10,115 bases of DNA from JBOHBN01 sp050698355 (GTDB lineage Bacteria; Actinomycetota; Actinomycetes; Streptosporangiales; WHST01): positions 1-10,115 of the forward strand of contig JBOHBN010000320.1 of assembly GCA_050698355.1 (NCBI GenBank). Direction: 5' to 3'. The position numbers were made by a program, and so were the translations under genes. Every line of letters begins with the position of its first letter. Position 1 is the stretch's first letter. Shown here one piece after another: positions 1 to 5,419 of the stretch. The notes below the pieces were generated by a model. The model made no database searches and had not been told where the DNA came from. It saw only the letters and a list, made by a program, of their open reading frames with translations.

Positions 1-778
1 GCGATGTGGACAGCTGCGTGCCGAACTCGCGGAACTGCTCGGACAGCCCGACCAGCCCGGAGCCCATGTCCAGCGACAGGTCACCGAAGGCCATCTGTAC
101 CCCGGCGAAACCCTCGGCGACGTTGCCGAGGACCTGCCCGAACTGGTGAATGGTCGGCCCGGCCTGCCCTGACAGGAACTGGATGTAGTGCTGCCAGAAC
201 GGGTCCGTCAGCGCCGCGCCGCCCTCGGCGGCGAGATGCCCCAGCGCCGTCGACGTCTCGTCGACGAGATCACGCAGCTGCGGGAACAGCACCATCGCGT
301 CGGTGATGCCTTGCTCCACGCCGGGCAGCAGCCCGGCCTGGGCGAGCCCTTGGAGCTCTTGGAGCTTCGGGCGCAGGTCGTCGAGGAACAACACGAAGTC
401 GCGGCCGGCGGGCGCCAGCGACGCCAGCGCCTCACGCATGGCGTCGAGGTTCGCCGCGCTCGGATCGATGGATGCCTTATTGACCGCGTCGAGGGCGTCA
501 CCGAGCCCACCCATGGCGAGCCCCACCGTCCCCGCGGCCGCGGCGAGCACCCCGGCGGATGTGGCGGCGGCACCCATCCCGCCCACAATCGCCGCCGCCC
601 CGGTGACGATCGGCGGGGCGATCGTCGCCCCGATCGACGCGGCGTTGAGCATCCGCGCGTTGAGCCGGTTCAGCTCCCGCTCATAGTCACGGGCGGCCCG
701 CTGAGCCTGTTTCGATGCCCGCTGAAATCCGCGCGAATCGCCGTCGATGGTGACGTGGAGGTCCTTCTTGTTCGCCAT
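1..778 (-). CDS. Tail tape measure protein, N-terminal part (runs off the window)
   Basis: An open frame starts at ATG 778 and reads 259 codons to the left edge with no stop, so the gene is cut by the window. The start follows a strong ribosome binding site (GGGAGG at 783-788). The first 45 residues are charged and helical (MANKKDLHVTIDGDSRGF), residues 46-98 are a long Ala/Gly-rich hydrophobic stretch (IGATIAPPIVTGAAAIVGG), and the rest is helical with many Leu and Gln. This pattern, and its place directly after the G/GT chaperone pair, is that of siphophage tape measure proteins, which set tail length and are thought to take part in DNA passage at infection. The role is inferred from context and composition; no enzymatic domain is visible in the part present. 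Most of the protein should lie beyond position 1. Confidence 0.88.
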   Translation of the reverse strand, partial: MANKKDLHVTIDGDSRGFQRASKQAQRAARDYERELNRLNARMLNAASIGATIAPPIVTGAAAIVGGMGAAATSAGVLAAAAGTVGLAMGGLGDALDAVNKASIDPSAANLDAMREALASLAPAGRDFVLFLDDLRPKLQELQGLAQAGLLPGVEQGITDAMVLFPQLRDLVDETSTALGHLAAEGGAALTDPFWQHYIQFLSGQAGPTIHQFGQVLGNVAEGFAGVQMAFGDLSLDMGSGLVGLSEQFREFGTQLSTS

Positions 779-782
779 GGGA

Positions 783-788
783 CCTCCC
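783..788 (-). promoter_or_regulatory. Ribosome binding site of the tape measure gene
   Basis: GGGAGG lies four bases before ATG 778, inside the 14-base gap after the chaperone extension's stop codon. It fixes the tape measure start. Confidence 0.7.
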
Positions 789-792
789 GTCG

Positions 793-1107
793 TCAATCGT
801 TGGGTTTGAGTACGATCTGCACCCCGTGCCCGATGCCGTCAGGTAGCTGCTCGCGGTGCTTCGCGACCGCCTCGCAGCCGTGACAGCGGCGCGCCGACGC
901 CACGTAGGCGTCCGTCCTGCCGCCTTTCTTCGGATCCCACTCGTCGCGGCGGGTGCCGCAACTCGGGCACGCCTCCCGCTGGCGGATGTGCCACCAGATG
1001 GCCTTGTCCCGATCCGAGGCCTCCCAGCCGAGGAAACGGCTATGGGGGATGCGGTACTCGGCGCACACCGCCATCTCGACGGCTAGCTGCGGATCGGCGT
1101 CGAACCT
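793..1107 (-). CDS. Tail assembly chaperone GT: T extension reached by -1 frameshift
   Basis: This frame is the -1 continuation of the chaperone G gene. After slippage on C CCA AAA (1113-1107) translation resumes with AGG at 1107 and runs 104 codons to a TGA at 793, giving a GT fusion of about 265 residues (161 from G plus 104). The extension begins RFDADPQLAVEMAVCAEYRI. It carries two CxxC pairs, CPSC and CHGC, at extension residues 47/50 and 75/78, consistent with a small zinc ribbon. In lambda-like phages the G protein coats the tape measure and the T part recruits tail tube subunits; the same gene pair is conserved in actinobacteriophages. An ATG at 1074 could start a separate 93-residue protein, but it has no good ribosome binding site, and the reading frame is open and protein-like upstream to the slip site, so fusion is the better reading. 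Confidence 0.85.
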   Translation of the reverse strand, partial: RFDADPQLAVEMAVCAEYRIPHSRFLGWEASDRDKAIWWHIRQREACPSCGTRRDEWDPKKGGRTDAYVASARRCHGCEAVAKHREQLPDGIGHGVQIVLKPND

Positions 1108-1113
1108 TTTGGG
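1076..1113 (-). promoter_or_regulatory. Programmed -1 ribosomal frameshift site (C CCA AAA plus stem)
   Basis: The heptamer C CCA AAA (1113-1107) fits the X XXY YYZ rule in the frame of chaperone G, at codons 160-161. Three bases later TCGACG (1103-1098) can pair with CGTCGA (1081-1076) around a 16-base loop that contains the G stop codon TAG (1085-1083). The heptamer fit is seen directly; the stem is modest (6 bp) and its stimulatory role is inferred. Confidence 0.8.
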
Positions 1114-1589
1114 ACGGTCGGGCTCGGCGCTCTCGTGTTGACGTCCAGCGCGGCGTTGAGGAGCCCCAAGGAGTCACCGTAGGACGCCGATTCCTTGAAA
1201 AAACGCGTCCAGTCTTCCTCGGTCATGTCCGAGTCCGCGCACGCCGCGAGCAGCGCCGGGCGGAACGTGTCGACATGCCACATGGCGTCGTCCGGGTCAC
1301 CGTCACGACGGGGATGCGCGTCCGCGAGGGCCTCGAAGTCCGCCGCGGGCAGCGCCTGAATCGTGACCTGCTCGTAGCACGCAGCCTCGGTTTTCTCCGC
1401 CTTGTCGAGCGCCTTCTTGGCTTTCTTCGCTTCGTCGGAGTCCTCACCGCCGCGGAACAGCGCGAGGCGATGCTCGGCGCGCGCCTGTTCGGCCGCCTGC
1501 TCCGTCTCGGCCGTGTCCGCGATGGCGATCGAGTAGATGAGGCTGCGACGCGTCTTGGCGCGTAGCTTCTCCCGCAGGCTCGCGGTCAT
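1083..1589 (-). CDS. Tail assembly chaperone, G form
   Basis: This 168-residue acidic and helical protein sits between the tail tube gene and the tape measure gene, the invariant position of the G-type tail assembly chaperone. Residues 25-75 are rich in Ala, Glu and Lys and look like a long helix. Residues 80-148 hold the compact part, with DAMWHVDTFRPALLAAC and MTEEDWTRFFKESASYGD; phrases like TEEDW and W-H-F-R-P are usual for actinophage chaperones. It is expected to bind the tape measure protein before the tube polymerises and is not found in the virion. The start ATG overlaps the tail tube stop (ATGA) with no clear ribosome binding site, so it is probably translated by coupling. The zero-frame stop is a TAG at 1083-1085; ribosomes that slip at codons 160-161 make the longer GT product instead. 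Confidence 0.87.
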   Translation of the reverse strand: MTASLREKLRAKTRRSLIYSIAIADTAETEQAAEQARAEHRLALFRGGEDSDEAKKAKKALDKAEKTEAACYEQVTIQALPAADFEALADAHPRRDGDPDDAMWHVDTFRPALLAACADSDMTEEDWTRFFKESASYGDSLGLLNAALDVNTRAPSPTVPKGSTPIRS

Positions 1590-2080
1590 GCCGCCGCCGG
1601 GATAGTGACGTCCTCCGACGGCTCACGCACGATCGAGAACTGCACGACGATCTTCGCGGCCTCGTCCTCCAGCGTGTACTGCTTCGGTGCGGAGATGACG
1701 CGCACCTGGAAAACATCCATGGTGCCGCCGTCGACGTCACCGCCGCCCATGATCAAGATGTAGCCTTCCGTGCCGCGGGGCAGGATGGTGCGCACATCCT
1801 GGGAGTCCTTCGACGCGTAGAACGTGATCGACGAGTCATCGACGCTGGTGCGGCCGCCGATCTTGCCGGTGAACAGCGACACCAGGTCCGGGGTTTCGAT
1901 CTGCCCGGAGGTGACGCCGAACCCGTCGATCGTCGACACCTCGCCGGACAGGTCCGTGCTGGCGTCGACCTCGCTGCGGGTCGGGGCGTCCTGCTCGGCG
2001 ACGTCCGGCGCGTAGAACATCTTGGTGACCCCGGGCCGGAAGAACCGGGTGCTCTTGGGAAGCGGCGTGGGCGTGGTCAT
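1586..2080 (-). CDS. Major tail protein (tail tube)
   Basis: The product has 164 residues, within the usual range of short siphophage tube proteins. It opens with MTTPTPLPKSTRFFRPGVTK and is rich in predicted beta strands (ITFYASKD, EGYILIMGGG, MDVFQVRVISAP, AKIVVQFSIVREP). The end, a strand with the form V-x-F-S-I followed by a short tail, is typical of tube proteins that stack as hexameric rings around the tape measure. It lies directly before the G/GT chaperones, the standard place for the tube gene. A strong site AAGGAG (2089-2094) lies eight bases before ATG 2080, which fits a highly expressed structural protein; the start also overlaps the preceding stop as ATGA. The call rests on position, size and strand pattern rather than a signature motif. 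Confidence 0.85.
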   Translation of the reverse strand: MTTPTPLPKSTRFFRPGVTKMFYAPDVAEQDAPTRSEVDASTDLSGEVSTIDGFGVTSGQIETPDLVSLFTGKIGGRTSVDDSSITFYASKDSQDVRTILPRGTEGYILIMGGGDVDGGTMDVFQVRVISAPKQYTLEDEAAKIVVQFSIVREPSEDVTIPAAA

Positions 2081-2265
2081 GCTGAGTGCTCCTTACCGGT
2101 GTCAGCGCCGCCGGTGACAGCGGACTGTGCTGTAGTGCTCGACTGCGAAGCCGAGGTCTTCTTGGTGGCGAGCCGCCACCCGGCCTTGCGGTGCTGCGTC
2201 ACCGCCGTCTCGGGCACCAGGGCCTCACCGCCGGTCTGGGGGTGGTGGATCTTCACGAACTTCAT
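2077..2265 (-). CDS. Small unknown protein before the tail tube gene
   Basis: This 62-residue protein is not assigned a function. The start is ATG 2265, because GAGGAG (2273-2278) lies seven bases upstream; the frame stays open further up, but that part only shadows the gp10-like gene. Residues 1-34 form the conserved-looking part (MKFVKIHHPQTGGEALVPET, then AVTQHRKAGWRLA). The phrase VPETAV-x(5)-AGW recurs, from memory, in many short phage proteins of unknown role. Residues 35-62 are Ser/Thr/Ala-rich and probably disordered. The stop overlaps the tail tube start (ATGA). It might be a minor neck or tail accessory protein, but nothing in the sequence proves this. Confidence 0.75.
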   Translation of the reverse strand: MKFVKIHHPQTGGEALVPETAVTQHRKAGWRLATKKTSASQSSTTAQSAVTGGADTGKEHSA

Positions 2266-2276
2266 GGCATGTCTCC

Positions 2277-2714
2277 TCAGGCGGACGGGCGGAATCCGTG
2301 CAGCCGGGCGGCGTCGGAGATGGCGTCGCTCACGACCTCCCGCACGTGCGGCCCGGCGGCTTCGACGGCGGGGAACAGGAACGGGCGGGCCTTCTGGTTG
2401 ACCCACACCTCGCGGTCACCGAACACTGGATGGCGAAACGTGCCCGGCTTGCCGAGGTTCTCGAACGGCCTGGCGTGCGGCGCCTTCGTGGCGTCGACCC
2501 GGATGAACACCCCCGGGTGACGGCCCGAGAAACTCGTCTGCACCTTGATCGCGGACGGGATACGCGTCGACCACGACGCTTTCCGCCGGGCCCGCGCGAC
2601 GATCGGCTGCGCGGCGGCCCTCAGCTTCGGACGCAGCAACCTGCGCAGCTCCGGCGGGATGTCGTCGAGGTCGCGCACCAGCTCGGCGACCTCACCGCGG
2701 CCACCCACCGTCAT
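2277..2714 (-). CDS. HK97 gp10-like neck/tail assembly protein
   Basis: The protein has 145 residues, close to the usual length of the HK97 gp10-like family, which acts at the head-tail junction or in tail completion. It starts with a charged helix (EVAELVRDLDDIPPELRRLL), followed by a second helix of the 'AAQPIVARARRKA' type. The C-terminal half carries the recognisable family pattern: APHARPFENLGKPG (residues 78-91), GTFRHPVFGDREVWVNQ (91-107), ARPFLFPAVEA (109-119) and a closing helix. The order GTFRHPVFG, W-V-N-Q, RPF-x-F-P-A-V is what I rely on. It starts four bases after the terminator-like gene's stop, behind GGGGTGA, and ends eleven bases before the small unknown gene. The family assignment is firm; its exact structural place in this virion is inferred. 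Confidence 0.85.
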   Translation of the reverse strand: MTVGGRGEVAELVRDLDDIPPELRRLLRPKLRAAAQPIVARARRKASWSTRIPSAIKVQTSFSGRHPGVFIRVDATKAPHARPFENLGKPGTFRHPVFGDREVWVNQKARPFLFPAVEAAGPHVREVVSDAISDAARLHGFRPSA

Positions 2715-2718
2715 GTGA

Positions 2719-3162
2719 TCACCCCACGAACGCGTCGACGTGAATCGTGAACTGCACCGTGGCGGCGGCGCCCTCGTTGATCTGATCCAGGCTCACCGCC
2801 GCTACCGTCAGCCGGGCGCGGGTCACCGCCCCGCCCAGCGTCGGGTCGCCGTCCAGCGCGGCCGCGAGGTCGTCGAGGATCGCGAACACGCGGGCACGCA
2901 CCGTCTGCATGCCGGTGTCGCCGCGCCACGACGACGCGATACAGGTCACGTCGTAGGATTCGCGGTCCGTCTCGGTGTAGCCAGCCACGTCGAGGTTGGC
3001 GCCCACCGCCGGCTCGCCCGGCTGGCCGGTGAACCCGATCAGGATTACGTCGGGGTCGACCTGGGAGGCGGCCACCGGCGGCCCGTCGAGGGTCTGCACC
3101 CCCGTCGACGCGGACACCGACAGCAGCGCGCCCAGCGCCGCCGGAATCGTCGACACGATCAC
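2719..3162 (-). CDS. Tail terminator-like (tail completion) protein
   Basis: The 147-residue product begins at a GTG three bases after the stop of the connector gene. It has the general plan of siphophage tail terminators: an N-terminal helix (IPAALGALLSVSAST), a strand-rich middle (PDVILIGFTG), the stretch ESYDVTCIASSWRGDT (residues 68-83), an amphipathic helix (VRARVFAILDDLAAALDGDP, 88-107), then TLGGAVTRARLTVAAVSLDQ and a final strand ATVQFTIHVDAF. The combination of 'E-x-Y-x-V-x-C-x-x-S-S-W-x-G-D-T', a helix with R-A-x-V, and 'D-P-T-L-G-G-x-V' is common in actinophage proteins of this role. Such proteins cap the growing tube and mate it with the neck. An unspecified minor tail or neck protein is the main alternative, because it lies before, not after, the gp10-like gene. 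Confidence 0.72.
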   Translation of the reverse strand: MIVSTIPAALGALLSVSASTGVQTLDGPPVAASQVDPDVILIGFTGQPGEPAVGANLDVAGYTETDRESYDVTCIASSWRGDTGMQTVRARVFAILDDLAAALDGDPTLGGAVTRARLTVAAVSLDQINEGAAATVQFTIHVDAFVG

Positions 3163-3165
3163 GGC

Positions 3166-3753
3166 TCACCCCACCAGCGGCATGTCGGTGTCGCGCGAAC
3201 CGAGCCCCAGTAGCTCCCGCACCCGGATCGGCAGCGCGTGCGCCAAGCCGGGAATGTAGGGGTCGGCGGTGTCGCCGAACTGCGGCCGGCCGCCGCCGGC
3301 GGCGGTCTGCGACCCGCGCCACAGGTGCTTCACCAGCTCCAGCCCGGCCTCGGTGACGTTGCCCGGCACCGGCTCCCGGCCCGCCTGGTAGGTGACCCGG
3401 ATCGGCCCGGGGAACCGCGAGGTGTGACGCAGCACGCCCTCCGTGCCATCCAGGTACCATCCGTCGACGCCGTCGACGAGGCTGCCCTCGGGGACGGTGC
3501 CCATGCGGGTCTCGACGGTGTCCACCGAGACCACCGGGCGGTGATCAAGGATCACCACGCCGATGAACGAGCACGTCTCGTCGACGGCGGTCACCGGCGA
3601 CACCTGCCCCACCCTGCGGATGATCATGTTCTGCGCGGCGGCGATGATCATGGCCAGGGTGTCGGTGGGCGGGTTGGCGTTGACCTCCTTGTGCAGGTAG
3701 GTCTGCGCCGTCTCCAGGTCGATGAAGTCGGCCGGCTCACTCGTGATCGGCAC
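3166..3753 (-). CDS. Head-tail connector (adaptor) protein
   Basis: The product has 195 residues and starts at GTG 3753, overlapping the previous gene by 17 bases behind a weak GAAGAG. The layout is that of gp6/gp15-like connectors, which form a ring under the portal after packaging. It has an N-terminal helical part (FIDLETAQTYL, DTLAMIIAAAQNMIIRRVGQ, residues 10-50) and a central beta part with HRPVVSVDTVETRMGT (71-86). Then come WYLDGTEGVLRHTSRFPG (99-116), the strand IRVTYQAG (118-125) and a helix AGLELVKHLWRGSQ (136-149). The end of the protein, 'GRPQFGDTADPYIPGLAHAL', matches the long tail seen in many actinophage connectors. The 'V-x-Y-x-A-G ... L-E-L-x-K-H-L-W' element is the best family mark. 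Position after the capsid gene agrees. Confidence 0.85.
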   Translation of the reverse strand: MPITSEPADFIDLETAQTYLHKEVNANPPTDTLAMIIAAAQNMIIRRVGQVSPVTAVDETCSFIGVVILDHRPVVSVDTVETRMGTVPEGSLVDGVDGWYLDGTEGVLRHTSRFPGPIRVTYQAGREPVPGNVTEAGLELVKHLWRGSQTAAGGGRPQFGDTADPYIPGLAHALPIRVRELLGLGSRDTDMPLVG

Positions 3754-3922
3754 CGGACTCTTCGCCCTCTACCGGCTTGCGTCGGCGCGTCGCAGGGCGC
3801 TTCGGGGTACCCGCGTCGAAGAACTCCGGGTGCGCCTTTACAACGCCGTCGTCGTCCGAGTATTCGGCACCCGCCTGGTACACGCTGTTACCAGCAGCGA
3901 ACGTCTTAATGACACGCGCCAT
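3737..3922 (-). CDS. Small unknown protein after the major capsid gene
   Basis: This 61-residue protein is not assigned a function. It starts at ATG 3922 after a weak AAGGGA and overlaps the connector gene by 17 bases. Residues 1-37 look folded and strand-rich (MARVIKTFAAGNSVYQAGAE, then the motif VVKAHPEFFD), followed by a mixed-charge tail (KRPATRRRKPVEGEESGADHE without a hydrophobic core). Short proteins of this kind, with a pattern like 'Y-x-A-G-x-x-Y-x-x-D-D-x-x-V-x-x-H-P-x-F-F', are common between the capsid and connector genes of actinophages and are usually left as hypothetical. A capsid-associated minor protein is possible by position only. Confidence 0.75.
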   Translation of the reverse strand: MARVIKTFAAGNSVYQAGAEYSDDDGVVKAHPEFFDAGTPKRPATRRRKPVEGEESGADHE

Positions 3923-3946
3923 GAGACTTTCCCTTCAAGGATTGCC

Positions 3947-3978
3947 GGGCGGGGGCGGATTCCGCTCCGCCCCCGCCC
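3947..3978 (-). terminator. GC-rich stem-loop behind the major capsid gene
   Basis: Bases 3947-3959 and 3966-3978 form a perfect 13-bp inverted repeat, nearly all G-C, with a 6-base loop (3960-3965). It starts 11 bases after the capsid stop codon, in the only sizeable gap of the operon. No T-run follows on the minus strand, so a classical intrinsic terminator is not shown. A partial terminator that lowers expression of the downstream neck genes, or an mRNA 3' end protecting the capsid message, are both reasonable. Confidence 0.6.
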
Positions 3979-3988
3979 CGACGAATGG

Positions 3989-5419
3989 TCAGGCGACGGT
4001 GCCCATCTGCAGCAGACGGAACGCGTTCGTGTCGAGCGCGTTACCGCCAACCCGCCAGTGAGCGAACCAGCCGACCTCACCGGTCGGGCGCCGGTTGGCG
4101 CCCTTCACCAGCGGCTCGAACTGCATCGTCATACCGATACGGTTCACGATCAAGTACCGGGCGAAATTGCCCACCAGTAGAACATTTGCGCCGGTGGCGA
4201 CCGTGTCGGCCATCTCGGACGCCTCATAGAGGGGACGGCCGAGTAGCTGCGGCGGGGTGTCCATGCCCAAATCCGCCCAGAAGGCATGCTGAGGCCCGGA
4301 CCCGGTGGCGAACTGCCTCGTCAGGCTGAGAATGTTGTCGTTGGCCAGCCATGAGGACACCGGCCGGTGCCGCGGGGTGAGCTTCGACTTCAGCTGATAG
4401 ACACTGTCCACCGCGTAGCCGGTGCCGCCGTCGACCACCGAACCGGTGTCGGCCGCGACCGCGGTCACGACCCCGGTCGGCTGACCCGAGCCGGAGCCGG
4501 TCGCGAACGCCGCGGCCTCCAGGTCGTCGCGGGCCTCCGCGAGCAGCATCCCCACCTGCCCGGCGATGCCCGTGTCCTGGGTCACCTCGAACGAGGCTTG
4601 CAGCCACGCGGCGGCCTTGTGCACCGTCACGGTCGGCTGAACCAGCGACGCCGTGTCACCGGCGGCCTCCGCGGCCTCCGCCAGCCACTCCGCGCTGACG
4701 CCGGCTGAGGACACGCCGTGCCACTCGTTCGTGGAGATCGTGTCCACCCGGGAGATCTGTCGCAGCGGATTCGTCGACCCGGCGCTGGTGAGAATGATCG
4801 TCGGGTCCAGGTGGAACGGCACCAGATAGCCGCCGGCGCTGTTGGTGCCCTCATTCATGGCGCGGTTGTGGTCCGAGGCGATCCGCAGTGCTTCCTGCTC
4901 GTCCGGGGCGAGGCTCCACGGCTGCGCGCCGGTGAGGATCTGCTCAAACGCCCTGCTGTAGCCATCCGAGCCGGTCAGCAGCATGTGCCGCGAGATGCGA
5001 CCATGCCGGTCGCCGCGCTCCACCAGCCCGGTGGCGGCGCCGCGCTGGTCGTCGGACATGTGACCCGGCGCCTGCTCGATCGCGGTCAGCGCGCGGGCGC
5101 GAAGGTCGCTTCCACTCACCTGATGGGACCGCACCGCGTCAAGGTCGCCGAACGGCGAGGTGCGGGTCTGCACCTGCGGAGACCGCTCCGATTCGCGGTT
5201 AGCCGGATTCGCCGCGGCGTCCCGAATGCCGTCGATCTGCCGCTCGTAGCGGACCGCCTCGTCGTGTTCGGACTTCTTCGTTTCGTACTGGTCGAGTAGC
5301 TCGGTGGAGCGGGTCACCTGCTCGCCGGTCGGCTCCTCGACCCCGTCGAGGTCCAGCAGCTCCGAGCGGATGGCCCCCAGCTCGCCGGCGAGTTCCTCGG
5401 CCGACTTGCGCTTAGGCAT
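3989..5419 (-). CDS. Major capsid protein, HK97 fold, with N-terminal delta domain
   Basis: The product has 476 residues from ATG 5419, chosen over an in-frame ATG 18 bases upstream because GGGAG (5426-5430) lies six bases before it. Residues 1-65 are a charged coiled-coil-like helix (AEELAGELGAIRSELLDLDG), then a polar linker and helix run to about 190. This is the scaffold-like delta region the prohead protease would remove. The mature part seems to begin near EGTNSAGGYLVPFHL (190-204), the usual opening of HK97-type capsid subunits. It contains VHKAAAWLQASFEVTQD (266-282), a spine-helix-like stretch LLAEARDDLEAAAFATGSGS (292-311) followed by GQPTGVV, LNDN-like ANDNILSL (359-366), LLGRPLYEASEM (392-403) and NFARYLIVNRIGM (418-430). 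No separate scaffold gene is seen. The ATG lies in the last eight bases of the protease gene (ATGCCTAA). Confidence 0.95.
   Translation of the reverse strand: MPKRKSAEELAGELGAIRSELLDLDGVEEPTGEQVTRSTELLDQYETKKSEHDEAVRYERQIDGIRDAAANPANRESERSPQVQTRTSPFGDLDAVRSHQVSGSDLRARALTAIEQAPGHMSDDQRGAATGLVERGDRHGRISRHMLLTGSDGYSRAFEQILTGAQPWSLAPDEQEALRIASDHNRAMNEGTNSAGGYLVPFHLDPTIILTSAGSTNPLRQISRVDTISTNEWHGVSSAGVSAEWLAEAAEAAGDTASLVQPTVTVHKAAAWLQASFEVTQDTGIAGQVGMLLAEARDDLEAAAFATGSGSGQPTGVVTAVAADTGSVVDGGTGYAVDSVYQLKSKLTPRHRPVSSWLANDNILSLTRQFATGSGPQHAFWADLGMDTPPQLLGRPLYEASEMADTVATGANVLLVGNFARYLIVNRIGMTMQFEPLVKGANRRPTGEVGWFAHWRVGGNALDTNAFRLLQMGTVA

Noticed and set aside
188..883. A 231-codon plus-strand frame over the tape measure and chaperone genes
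   Set aside because: Low-complexity Arg/Gly/His composition; it spans two minus-strand genes whose frames, ribosome binding sites and order all make sense.
793..1074. A separate 93-residue zinc-ribbon protein of its own
   Set aside because: No proper ribosome binding site before ATG 1074, and the frame continues upstream to a slippery heptamer in the chaperone gene, so a frameshift extension is preferred.
2266..2406. Upstream in-frame extension of the 62-residue protein
   Set aside because: This part is Arg/Pro-rich and overlaps the gp10-like gene in another frame; a good ribosome binding site supports ATG 2265.
2711..3460. A 249-codon minus-strand frame across the connector and terminator-like genes
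   Set aside because: It is an alternative frame over two well supported genes, made almost wholly of Gly, Arg and Ala, with no recognisable pattern.
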